Positions 1 through 6,499 of a DNA stretch of 11,768 nt are shown one piece after another (position 1 is the first letter of the stretch; the number at the start of each line of letters is the position of its first letter). Source of the stretch: Streptomyces rubradiris (GTDB taxonomy: Bacteria > Actinomycetota > Actinomycetes > Streptomycetales > Streptomycetaceae); NCBI RefSeq assembly GCF_016860525.1, contig NZ_BNEA01000014.1, forward strand, positions 1-11,768, read 5' to 3'. Below the pieces are notes generated by a model. The model made no database searches. It was given only the letters and a program-made list of their open reading frames with translations, and had not been told where the DNA came from. A program made the translations under genes and the position numbers.

Positions 1-358
1 GGCCGCGAGCAGTCGTCCGTTCCGCTCGTGCGCCGACCTCGGCAGGCGGCTGACGAGTTCGGCGATCGGGACCGAGCGCAGAGAGACCTGCCAGGGCGCT
101 GTGCGCCTCCCGCGTGACGGAGTTCACCGGGCATGGGCGCAGGCGCTCCTCGGGGGTCGAGGCCCCGGTGCCGCGCCGCCGGATCTCCTGGCGCAGGAAC
201 GGCGGCGCGGTCCCCTCGATCGCTTCGACGATGTCCAGCACGGTGATGTGCTCGGCGGGCGGGGCCGGCGGGTCACGGCGCGTCAGCCCGCCCTCCGGGG
301 CCTGCGCCGGCAGCATCGCGCGGTGCAGGCCCCACTCCACGCCCTGTGACAGCTTCAT
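1..358 (-). pseudogene. Rrf2-family transcriptional regulator, decayed
   Basis: The reading frame from ATG at 358 begins MKLSQGVEWGLH, the usual opening of actinobacterial Rrf2 regulators, and later carries ITVLDIVEAIEGTAPPF and QEIRRRGTGA, the typical post-wing segment. Between residue 24 and about residue 37 the whole winged helix-turn-helix (normally about 40-45 residues) is missing. From about position 96 the conserved C terminus (WQVSLRSVPIAELVSRLP) continues in another frame; one extra base in the GGG at 94-96 accounts for the shift. The end lies outside the window. A weak GAGG ribosome site lies 8 nt before the ATG. It sits 40 bp downstream of the malY-type gene on the same strand. Intact Rrf2 proteins are repressors, often Fe-S sensing; this copy should not bind DNA. 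Family assignment is fairly secure. The single-base shift could be a sequencing error, but the missing HTH could not. Confidence 0.68.
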
Positions 359-398
359 GGAGACAGCCTCGACACAGAATCCTGGACATCCGCCCTCT

Positions 399-1571
399 CT
401 AAATACCGGCATGCGCCTCGCGCATACGGCTCAGGATGTCCCGCAGGATGGCCGGCGACGTACCGAAGTTGAGCCGGACGAAGCCCTCGCCGCCGGGCCC
501 GAAGGCGCGGCCGTCGTTCAGCAGGACGCGGGCCTTCTCCAGGAAGAACGTATAGGGATCGGTGCCGAGGCCGAGCGCGCGGCAGTCCAGCCACGCGAGG
601 AAGCTCGCCTCCGGGACCCGGTAGCCGATGCCGTCCGGCACCTCCTCGCGCACCAGCGCGGCGTTGCGTGCCAGGACCGGCCGCAGCCGCGACAGCCAGG
701 AGTCACCGTCCCGCCAGGCCGCGAGGGTGGCGGCCACGCCGAACGTGTTGGGCTCGCCGTACAGATGCGTCGGGCGCGACAGGGCCGCGCGCACCTCGGC
801 CGCACCGACGTGGGCGACGGCGCAGCGCACCCCCGGAACGTTGAACGCCTTGGTCGCGGACGTCAGGGTCACCGTCCGTGCGGCCACCTCCGGCGACAGG
901 GAGGCGAAGGGGATGTGCCGGTGCGGATCGTGCACGAGATCGGAGTGGATCTCGTCGGAGACGACCAGCAGGTCATGACGCAGGGCCAGTTCGGCGAGCG
1001 TCTCCAGCTCCTCGCGGCGCAGCACCCGCCCCGTCGGGTTGTGCGGGTTGACCAGCAGCAGCACCCGGCAGCCGCCGTCCGCCAGTTCACGGTCGAGCCG
1101 CTCGGAGTCGAAGACCCAGCCCTCGTTGTGCAGGGTGTACGGGACGGGGTGGACGCGCCGTTCCATGCTCGTCACCGTCTCCAGGAAGGGCGGATACGTC
1201 GGCGTGTGCACGGCGACACCGTCACCGGGGCCGGTGGCGACCCGCAGGACGGCCTGGAGGCCCTGGTTGATGTCGGTGAACTCCCGTACGTGACCGGGGT
1301 CGAGCACCCAGCCGTAGCGCTCCCGCATCCGTTCGGCGAACGCCGTCCGCAGCGGGATCTGCGTGGGCCGCCCGTCCCACGAGGGGTATCCCAGATCCTC
1401 GTCCACGCACCGCAGCAGGGCCTCCCGCACGGCGGGGGCCGGCGGGAAGTCCATCTCGGCGATCCACGCCGGAAGCACGTCCGGCTCGGCCCGGCTCCAC
1501 TTCACTCCCGGGCGACGGGTCAGCGCGTGGACGTCGAGGTCGTCGAACATGGCCTGGTCTTCTCCTGTCAT
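399..1571 (-). CDS. MalY/PatB-type PLP-dependent C-S beta-lyase / aminotransferase
   Basis: A 390-residue class I/II fold PLP enzyme. Family members cleave the C-S bond of cystathionine or cysteine conjugates, giving a thiol, pyruvate and ammonia; some act as aminotransferases. Visible landmarks are WIAEMDFPPAP near 36-46 (the MalY/PatB signature), TPTYPPF at 123-129 (Tyr stacking on PLP), NPHNPTG at 175-181, SDEIHSDL at 205-212 (Asp to the pyridine nitrogen), SATKAFNVPG at 238-247 with the Schiff-base Lys241, and RLNFG at 366-370 with the substrate-carboxylate Arg366. Length is normal for the family. ATG 1571 is chosen because GGAGAG lies 6 nt upstream; ATG 1550 (after AGGAGA) is an alternative giving MFDDLD. 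The start overlaps a duplicated 23-bp unit and a stop codon in ATGA fashion, suggesting translational coupling. The exact substrate is not deducible. Confidence 0.9.
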   Translation of the reverse strand: MTGEDQAMFDDLDVHALTRRPGVKWSRAEPDVLPAWIAEMDFPPAPAVREALLRCVDEDLGYPSWDGRPTQIPLRTAFAERMRERYGWVLDPGHVREFTDINQGLQAVLRVATGPGDGVAVHTPTYPPFLETVTSMERRVHPVPYTLHNEGWVFDSERLDRELADGGCRVLLLVNPHNPTGRVLRREELETLAELALRHDLLVVSDEIHSDLVHDPHRHIPFASLSPEVAARTVTLTSATKAFNVPGVRCAVAHVGAAEVRAALSRPTHLYGEPNTFGVAATLAAWRDGDSWLSRLRPVLARNAALVREEVPDGIGYRVPEASFLAWLDCRALGLGTDPYTFFLEKARVLLNDGRAFGPGGEGFVRLNFGTSPAILRDILSRMREAHAGI

Positions 1572-1606
1572 CGGTGGCTCTCCGCTCCTGTCATCGGTGG
1601 TTCTCC
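1562..1606. repeat. 23-bp tandem duplication over the lyase start codon
   Basis: The 16-mer CTCCTGTCATCGGTGG occurs at 1562-1577 and again at 1585-1600; each copy is followed by a CTCTCC or TTCTCC variant, giving a 23-bp period. Read on the minus strand, each copy carries a GGAG-type ribosome site and an ATGACAGG start. The upstream ATG (1594) opens an 8-codon frame whose TGA overlaps the real ATG at 1571, and the remnant hydrolase frame ends with TGA at 1593-1591, overlapping ATG 1594. Because 23 is not a multiple of three, the duplication put the two starts in different frames. Confidence 0.85.
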
Positions 1607-1958
1607 AGCCGTTCCGGCCGGCTTGCCGCCTCTTCCCGCTGTCCGGCGGGCGACCCGCCGTGGTCCTCCGGTCCGGCGGACCCGCGCCGGAGCCGGTCGT
1701 GGAGGGCGGCGGCGAAGCCGTCCGGATGGTCATGGTGGACGACGTGTCCGCTGTCCGTCACGACGCCCACCTCATGGCCGAGCGGGCGCAGTTCGTCCGC
1801 GACAGGTCCGGGCACCGTCTCGCCGGGACCGGCGGGCGCACCGGCGACGGCACGGCGGGCGGCGGCTGTTTCCGGCGCGGCATGCCGTGGACGGCCCGCA
1901 GGGTTGTGGTGTCCCACCGCGCCAGTGCCCGAGGCCGGCCGCGCCGGACCCGGTCGGC
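1591..1958 (-). pseudogene. alpha/beta-hydrolase C-terminal remnant
   Basis: Two minus-strand frames together resemble the last third of an alpha/beta-hydrolase. One frame (about 1958-1875) reads LADRVRRGRPRALARWD and TTTLRAVHG, the cap/linker region seen before the acid residue. After a one-base shift somewhere in 1810-1875, another frame reads VADELRPLGHEVGVV followed by DSGHVVHHDHPDGF, where GH is the likely catalytic His context of the family. The frame runs to TGA at 1591 with a low-complexity tail. No nucleophile elbow (GxSxG) is found upstream, so the N-terminal two thirds are gone or unrecognisable. It probably once overlapped the lyase gene by ATGA. The family call rests on the GHVVH...DPDGF context alone and is moderate. 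Confidence 0.5.
1644..1660. repeat. Short inverted repeat in the hydrolase remnant
   Basis: CGGCGGG (1644-1650), loop CGA, CCCGCCG (1654-1660): a perfect 7-bp-arm hairpin, 73 nt upstream of the lyase start on the minus strand. It may be part of a former 3' end or leader structure, but short GC-only hairpins are common in such DNA, so function is unproven. Confidence 0.3.
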
Positions 1959-2028
1959 CAGCGGGGATTCCCTGTGTCCTGGCTCGCCACGGGAGGCGAG
2001 CCGCCACCGGGGCGGCCGGCACGCGCGG

Positions 2029-2150
2029 CCGGCTCTCGCCCTCGGCACCCTGGCGGTCGCCTGCGTCGCCGGCTCTCGCCCTCGGCACCGTGGCGGTCGC
2101 CTTCGTCGTCGGCTCTCGCCCTCGGCGCCGTGGCGGTCGCCTTCGTCGCC
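2029..2150. repeat. Three 40-bp tandem repeats
   Basis: The unit starting GGCTCTCGCCCTCGGC is repeated at 2031, 2071 and 2111 with an exact 40-bp period; copies differ at only a few bases (for example CACCC, CACCG, CGCCG). Because 40 is not a multiple of three, each copy is read in a different plus-strand frame, each giving a variant of ALALGTVAVAFV. This looks like a recent triplication that broke the reading frame of a membrane-protein-like sequence. Confidence 0.9.
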
Positions 2151-2365
2151 GGCGGTGCGGCCGAACTGCTCAGCCGGCGTGTGATGTCAGCCCTTCCCAC
2201 GGTGCCCGCCGCCGTCGCGCTGTTCGTGGCGGCCCTGTCGTCGGCACCTCGGCCGGCTCCCGGCTCGGGCACTACCAGGGGCCGTCTGCCTGCGCCGCCG
2301 CCGCGGTGCCCCTCACGGCGCTTGCCGCACTGTCGCGGACCCGGTACACCCCTACCGGCTCCTGA
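2029..2365 (+). pseudogene. Membrane-protein-like remnant, family unknown
   Basis: On the plus strand the last repeat copy leads into a hydrophobic, natural-looking stretch (ALALGAVAVAFVAGGAAELL from 2112, then VPAAVALFVAALS near 2202-2240). A one-base shift near 2237 moves into another frame (VVGTSAGSRLGHYQG, then AAAAVPLTALAALSRTRY) that stops with TGA at 2363-2365. Together these would form two or three membrane helices of a C-terminal half. No upstream start or intact frame exists, because the 40-bp repeats rotate the frame. Its end overlaps the permease stop tail-to-tail. I do not recognise the family. The alternative is that the hydrophobicity is a chance product of GC-rich repeats. Confidence 0.35.
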
Positions 2366-3800
2366 CGGGAAAGGGCCGCACCTCGGGCTCCAGGGCGCCG
2401 TCTGCTCCCCCCGGGACGGCGTCCCGGTCACGCCGGGCCAGCAGCCAGTACAGCAGTGCCGGCAGCACCAGGCCCACGATCCACGAGATGTCCGCCCCGC
2501 CCAGCCGGGAGACGAGCGGCCCGGTGTACAGCTCGCTGGACAGGAAGGGGAGCTGGACGAGGATGCCGGCCGCGTACGTCGTCAGTGCCCGCATGTTCCA
2601 GGCGCCGTAGCGGCCGTGCGGGTCGGCCAGCGCCGCGATGTCGTACCGCTCCTTGGACAGCAGGTAGAAGTCGACCAGGTTGATCGCGCTCCACGGCGTG
2701 AAGAAGATCAGCAGGAACAGCAGGAACGTCGAGAACGACTCCAGGAAATGTCCCCGGCCGAGCAGCGCCAGTGCCGTGCCGGTCAGCATGATGCCGCCGA
2801 CGTACAGGCTTCTGGCGCGCGGACCGACCGGGCCGAGCGGGCGGAATCCGCTGATGCCGGTGATCAGGGACATGAATCCGCCGTAGGTGTTCAGCACATT
2901 GACCGTCAGCTTGCCGAAGGCGACGGCGAAATACAGCAGCCAGGTCAGGACGGCCGCCGAGCCGCCCATGCCGATGACGCGCCCGACCTCGTCGCCCTCC
3001 CGGCCGCCGTGCCACGCCGCCGCCAGCGCACCGAAGCCCATCGACCACTGCGCGCCGAGCACGCTGCCGCCCATCGTCGCCCAGAACACCGAGCGCGGCG
3101 GGGTCTCGCGCGGCAGATAGCGGGAGGAGTCCGCGACGTACGGGCCGAAGCCCAACTGCCACGATGCGGACAGGGACATCGCGAGCAGGAACAGCGGCGC
3201 CGAGAAGTGATGTTCGCCGAGGATCGTTCCCAGCGGCGCCTCGTGCGCCATCCGCACGCCCAGATAGAGGAAGGCGACCACGCCGACCGCCGTCGCCACC
3301 TTGCCGACGCGATGGATCAGCCGGTATCCGACGGCCGCCGTGACCGCGGTGGCGAGGGCGAAGACCACGATCCCGGTGGTCTCACCCGTGTGCGTGAGGT
3401 GTCCCACCGCCTGCCCGGCGAGCACGCTGCCGCTCGCGAAGAACCCGATGTACATCACGATCGAGCAGACCAGCGGGATCGCGGCGCCTCGCACCCCGAA
3501 CTGGGCCCGGCTGGAGATCATCTGCGGCAGTCCGAGCCGCGGCCCCTGAGCGGCGTGCAGGGCCATGACCGCCCCGCCGAGCAGATTGCCGAGCAGCAGC
3601 GCCACCAGGGACCATGACGCGTCGAGTCCGAAGACCACGGCGAGTGATCCTGTGACCACCGCGCTGATCTGGAGGTTCGCGGCGAACCAGAGGCTGAACA
3701 GGTTGCGGGGTCTGCCGTGCCGTTCGCTGTCCGGTATGTGGTCGATGGACCGTTGTTCGATGAGTCCGCCTGCCTGGCGGGCGTTGTTTTCCTTGGGCAT
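2352..3800 (-). CDS. NCS1-family nucleobase/hydantoin-type permease
   Basis: A 482-residue, about 12-helix integral membrane transporter of the nucleobase:cation symporter-1 family, expected in the cytoplasmic membrane. Family marks are the N-terminal NLFSLWFAANLQ at 33-44, GPRLGLPQMISSRAQFG at 86-102 followed by RGAAIP (the central NCS1 signature), an ADSSRYLP segment after the sixth helix region, and FTPWSAINLVDFYLLSKERY in the last third. Substrates in the family are cytosine, purines, uracil, allantoin, hydantoins or thiamine precursors; the sequence does not decide which. ATG 3800 is preceded by GGAG 7 nt upstream and by a candidate promoter. It is divergent from the STAND regulator gene across 392 bp, which makes local control by that protein possible. 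Length is normal and no breaks are seen. Confidence 0.9.
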   Translation of the reverse strand: MPKENNARQAGGLIEQRSIDHIPDSERHGRPRNLFSLWFAANLQISAVVTGSLAVVFGLDASWSLVALLLGNLLGGAVMALHAAQGPRLGLPQMISSRAQFGVRGAAIPLVCSIVMYIGFFASGSVLAGQAVGHLTHTGETTGIVVFALATAVTAAVGYRLIHRVGKVATAVGVVAFLYLGVRMAHEAPLGTILGEHHFSAPLFLLAMSLSASWQLGFGPYVADSSRYLPRETPPRSVFWATMGGSVLGAQWSMGFGALAAAWHGGREGDEVGRVIGMGGSAAVLTWLLYFAVAFGKLTVNVLNTYGGFMSLITGISGFRPLGPVGPRARSLYVGGIMLTGTALALLGRGHFLESFSTFLLFLLIFFTPWSAINLVDFYLLSKERYDIAALADPHGRYGAWNMRALTTYAAGILVQLPFLSSELYTGPLVSRLGGADISWIVGLVLPALLYWLLARRDRDAVPGGADGALEPEVRPFPVRSR

Positions 3801-3842
3801 GAAAGAACTCCGCAGGCTGTTTTCTGGTGAAAGGGGGTCGTC

Positions 3843-3873
3843 ATAATGGCAACGATCATTGGGTGGGCGTCAA
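3843..3873 (-). promoter_or_regulatory. Candidate sigma70-type promoter of the permease gene
   Basis: On the minus strand TTGACG (3873-3868) is followed after 19 bp by CATTAT (3848-3843), 42 bp before the ATG. The -35 box is near consensus; the spacer is one or two bases long and the -10 box matches four of six. Confidence 0.4.
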
Positions 3874-3948
3874 GGAAAGTGCGGGCGGGTTCGGTCCGTA
3901 GGAATTCGGCCGGATGACCGAAAAGGGTTGTAAAAACCGGTGGTTCAC

Positions 3949-3967
3949 CCGGAAAAATCTTTTCCGG
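3949..3967. promoter_or_regulatory. 19-bp perfect palindrome, candidate operator
   Basis: CCGGAAAA (3949-3956), ATC, TTTTCCGG (3960-3967): two perfect 8-bp arms round a 3-bp centre. It lies 76 bp upstream of the permease -35 candidate and about 26 bp upstream of the plus-strand -35 candidate. This is a position from which a bound protein could act on both genes. A/T-rich arms inside GC-rich DNA make chance less likely. Which protein binds is unknown; the divergent regulator is the obvious candidate. Confidence 0.45.
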
Positions 3968-3992
3968 ATCAAGGATGGGTAAAGTGAGCGGC

Positions 3993-4022
3993 TTGCGTGT
4001 GGGGGCGTGGTTACAGTAGGGA
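3993..4022 (+). promoter_or_regulatory. Candidate promoter of the STAND regulator gene
   Basis: TTGCGT (3993-3998), an 18-bp spacer, TAGGGA (4017-4022), close to the streptomycete housekeeping pattern TTGAC-18-TAGRRT. It would give a leader of about 165 nt before the start at 4193. Confidence 0.3.
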
Positions 4023-4192
4023 AGCTGTGGCTGACGGACCTCTTGTTGTGTGGTGCGGGGTAGGGGGTCCAGGGGCTGACCGGGTCGTGGTGGCGGGGGG
4101 TCGATCTGGCCTGTCCGTGCGTGTGTGGTGTCTGCGTTCACCCGCCTTTTCCAGGTCGTTGGATACGAGGTGTCCGTGCGAGGGGAGGCATG

Positions 4193-6457
4193 ATGACCAC
4201 GCGGTCGGGTGGGAGTACGCCTTTCAGCCGGGAGCTTGAGGCGTTGCTCGCCGAACGGCAGCTGTCCTGGAGGAAACTGGCTCAGCGGGTCGGTTACACG
4301 GCGGGCTGGCTGAGCAAGGTGAAGAACGGCCGTCCCCCTTCGGAGGACCTGGCCCGCTTGTGTGACGAGGCCCTGGACGCGGGTGGCCGGCTCATCGCGC
4401 TCGCCGGGGGCCAGTCGGTCAGACCGCAGGCCGCCCGCACCGGGAAGGCGCCTCTTGCCCAGCTTCCCGTGGTCACGGCCGGTTTCGTCGGGCGGGAGAG
4501 TGAACTCGCCCAGCTCGACGCGGTACTGAACGGTCCGCTCCAGCCGGGCACGCCGCGGACCGTCGCGATCGACGGTCCCCCCGGTGTCGGCAAAACGGCC
4601 CTCGCGCTGCGCTGGGCGCACAACGTCGCACCGTTTTTCCCGGACGGCCAGCTGTATGTGGATCTCCAGGGGTATTCCGGCAACGGACCGGATGTCTATC
4701 CCGAGGTGGTCCTGGAGAAGTTCCTTTTCGCGCTGGGCGTCCCGGCGTCGGACATACCGGAGGGGAGCGATGAGAGAGCCGCGTTGTACCGCTCGCTGCT
4801 GGTCGGCCGGCGGGTGCTGCTGATCCTCGACAACGCGGCCGATTCCGGGCAGGTGGAACCTCTCCTGCCGGCGGCCAGTGACTGTGCCGTCGTCATCACC
4901 AGCCGCAGCCGCCTGTTCGCGATGGCGGTGCGCACCCATGCCACGCGCGTCACTCTCCGGCCGCTGTCGAGGGCGGAGTCGCATCTGTTGCTGCGTACGG
5001 TCCTCGGTCCGGAGCGGGTCGCGGGGCAGATGCACGCGCTCGATGAACTGGCCCGTCTGTGCGGGCGTCTGCCGCTGGCCCTGCGTATCGTTGCCGAGCA
5101 CGCGGTGGTGGATCCGCATCTGAGCCCGGAGCAGATGCTGAGCGGCCTCGTGGTCGAGGAGCGTCTGCTGGAACTGCTCTCGCCGGACGACTCCATCGCG
5201 GTGCGGGCGGTGTTCTCCTGGTCGTACCGCAAGCTCGACGACGACTGCCGCCGGATGTTCCGGCTGCTGAGCCTGCATCCGGGGACGGCCGTCAGTGCGC
5301 AGGCCGCGGCCGCGTTGGCCGGATGGGACCGCGCTCACGTTGTCTCCGTGCTGGAGAGGCTGCACAGTACCCATCTGCTGGAACGCCTTGACGGCGGTGC
5401 GTACCGGCTGCACGGGCTGCTGCGCCTGTATGCCGCCGAGCGGGCCCGGGTGGATGAGAACGAGGACGAGCGCCGTCGGGCCGTGGAGCGGCTGGTGCTG
5501 TGGTATCTGCGGGCGGTCACCGCCGCGCGTGGACAGCTGGCTCCCTTCCGGTCCCGTCTGGACTGGCTGCACCACGAGTCGGACGATGACGGCCCCGGGC
5601 CCTTCTGCGATGCCGAGGCCGCGCTGCGCTGGTGTGACGTGGAGCTCCCGAACTTCGTGCCCGTGTGCAGGCTCGCGGCCGAATGGGGCTGTCACGACGT
5701 CCTGGCCGCCTTCGTGCTGCGGCTTTTTGACTACCTGATGCTGCGCAAGCCGTGGACGGTGTGGGTGACCAGCCACCAACTCGGCCTGGAAGCGGCGGAG
5801 AAGACGGGCGATCAGCGGGCGCTCGCCTGGCTCAAGACCCATCTCGCCCATGCCCGCTGGTGGTTGCGCGACCGCGCGGAGAGCGGGCGGCTGTACGAGG
5901 AAGCCATGGCCCTGCACCGGGCGTGCGGGGACCGTTGCGGGGAGGCCTGGAGTCTGGCGGGCATGGCGACCGCCGCGCGGGACCGCGGTGACCCCGGGCA
6001 GGCCTACGGACTGTCGATGCGGGCCGTGCGGATCTTCGAGGAGGTCGGCGACGAGGAGGGCCATGCCGCGGCTCTCGCCATACTCTGCGACATAGAGACC
6101 CAGGCGGGCAAGTCCGATGCGGCGCTTGAGGCCGTGCGGCACTCGCTGCGGCTGTGTGAGGAGATTCGCGACCATCAGCGGCTGGGCCGCGGCCTGATCA
6201 AGATGAGCGGTATCTGCGAATTCCGCGGGGACGTCGAGCAGGCCCTGCGTTACGCGCGGCTCGCGATCGACCTGCACCGTTCGGACAACGACCGCTGGAG
6301 CGAGGCGGGCGGGCTGGTCTGGCTCGGTGACCTCCTGGCCCGCTTCGGGGAGAAGGACCGGGCCACCGAGGCGTGGAACGCCGCGCTGCGGCTCTACGAC
6401 GAACTCGGCGACCCGCGCGCGGAGAGCCTGTCGCAGGAGCTGCAGCGCACGAGCTGA
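4193..6457 (+). CDS. XRE-NB-ARC-TPR (STAND-type) transcriptional regulator
   Basis: A 754-residue cytoplasmic regulator in three parts. Residues about 11-65 form an XRE/Cro helix-turn-helix (WRKLAQRVGYTAGWLSKVKNG). Residues about 97-400 form an NB-ARC ATPase: FVGRESEL, Walker A GPPGVGKT at 128-135, LYVDLQGYS, Walker B RVLLILDN at 207-214, VVITSRSRL at 233-241, and CGRLPLALRI at 290-299. A winged helix-like segment follows, and from about residue 545 to the end come TPR-like repeats (RLYEEAMALHRACGD, AYGLSMRAVRIFEEVGD, ALRLYDELGD). Such proteins are actinomycete switches in which ATP binding and a ligand sensed by the TPRs gate DNA binding; they resemble AfsR without its SARP domain. ATG 4193 lies 4 nt after GGAGG; the adjacent ATG 4190 would be too close. 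The gene ends in its own terminator. Confidence 0.92.
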   Translation: MTTRSGGSTPFSRELEALLAERQLSWRKLAQRVGYTAGWLSKVKNGRPPSEDLARLCDEALDAGGRLIALAGGQSVRPQAARTGKAPLAQLPVVTAGFVGRESELAQLDAVLNGPLQPGTPRTVAIDGPPGVGKTALALRWAHNVAPFFPDGQLYVDLQGYSGNGPDVYPEVVLEKFLFALGVPASDIPEGSDERAALYRSLLVGRRVLLILDNAADSGQVEPLLPAASDCAVVITSRSRLFAMAVRTHATRVTLRPLSRAESHLLLRTVLGPERVAGQMHALDELARLCGRLPLALRIVAEHAVVDPHLSPEQMLSGLVVEERLLELLSPDDSIAVRAVFSWSYRKLDDDCRRMFRLLSLHPGTAVSAQAAAALAGWDRAHVVSVLERLHSTHLLERLDGGAYRLHGLLRLYAAERARVDENEDERRRAVERLVLWYLRAVTAARGQLAPFRSRLDWLHHESDDDGPGPFCDAEAALRWCDVELPNFVPVCRLAAEWGCHDVLAAFVLRLFDYLMLRKPWTVWVTSHQLGLEAAEKTGDQRALAWLKTHLAHARWWLRDRAESGRLYEEAMALHRACGDRCGEAWSLAGMATAARDRGDPGQAYGLSMRAVRIFEEVGDEEGHAAALAILCDIETQAGKSDAALEAVRHSLRLCEEIRDHQRLGRGLIKMSGICEFRGDVEQALRYARLAIDLHRSDNDRWSEAGGLVWLGDLLARFGEKDRATEAWNAALRLYDELGDPRAESLSQELQRTS

Positions 6458-6463
6458 GGCTGT

Positions 6464-6499
6464 TGCGCCGGCTGTCCCGCCGGCGGGACAGCCGGTGCG
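6464..6499 (+). terminator. Strong hairpin terminator of the STAND regulator gene
   Basis: CCGGCTGTCCCGCC (6468-6481) is followed directly by its exact reverse complement (6482-6495), a 14-bp perfect palindrome that extends through G-U and C-G pairs to about 6464-6499. It begins 7 bp after the stop codon. There is no U-tract, as is usual for streptomycete terminators. Confidence 0.75.

Larger units (their letters stand above)
3801..4192. promoter_or_regulatory. Divergent intergenic control region
   Basis: The 392 bp between the permease and regulator starts contain no convincing gene. They are less GC-rich than the genes, with several A/T runs, and hold a minus-strand promoter candidate, a plus-strand promoter candidate, the 19-bp palindrome at 3949-3967 and smaller AACC/GGTT dyads at 3926-3943. 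A short plus-strand open frame (3997-4239) runs into the regulator gene out of frame and looks accidental. Confidence 0.6.

Noticed and set aside
2147..2154. CGCCGGCG, recalled as a core motif reported for LmbU binding, here and at 6762-6769 and 7393-7400
   Set aside because: About three occurrences are expected by chance in 11.8 kb of this base composition, and none lies close upstream of a gene start in the right flank.
114..3617. A 1167-codon plus-strand open frame covering the lyase and permease genes
   Set aside because: It is antisense to two genes with clear family motifs, and its translation is Arg/Pro/Gln-rich without any recognisable domain; a GC-bias shadow.
3997..4239. Possible 80-residue leader protein ahead of the STAND regulator
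   Set aside because: No ribosome site, and it runs out of frame into the regulator gene; composition gives no support.
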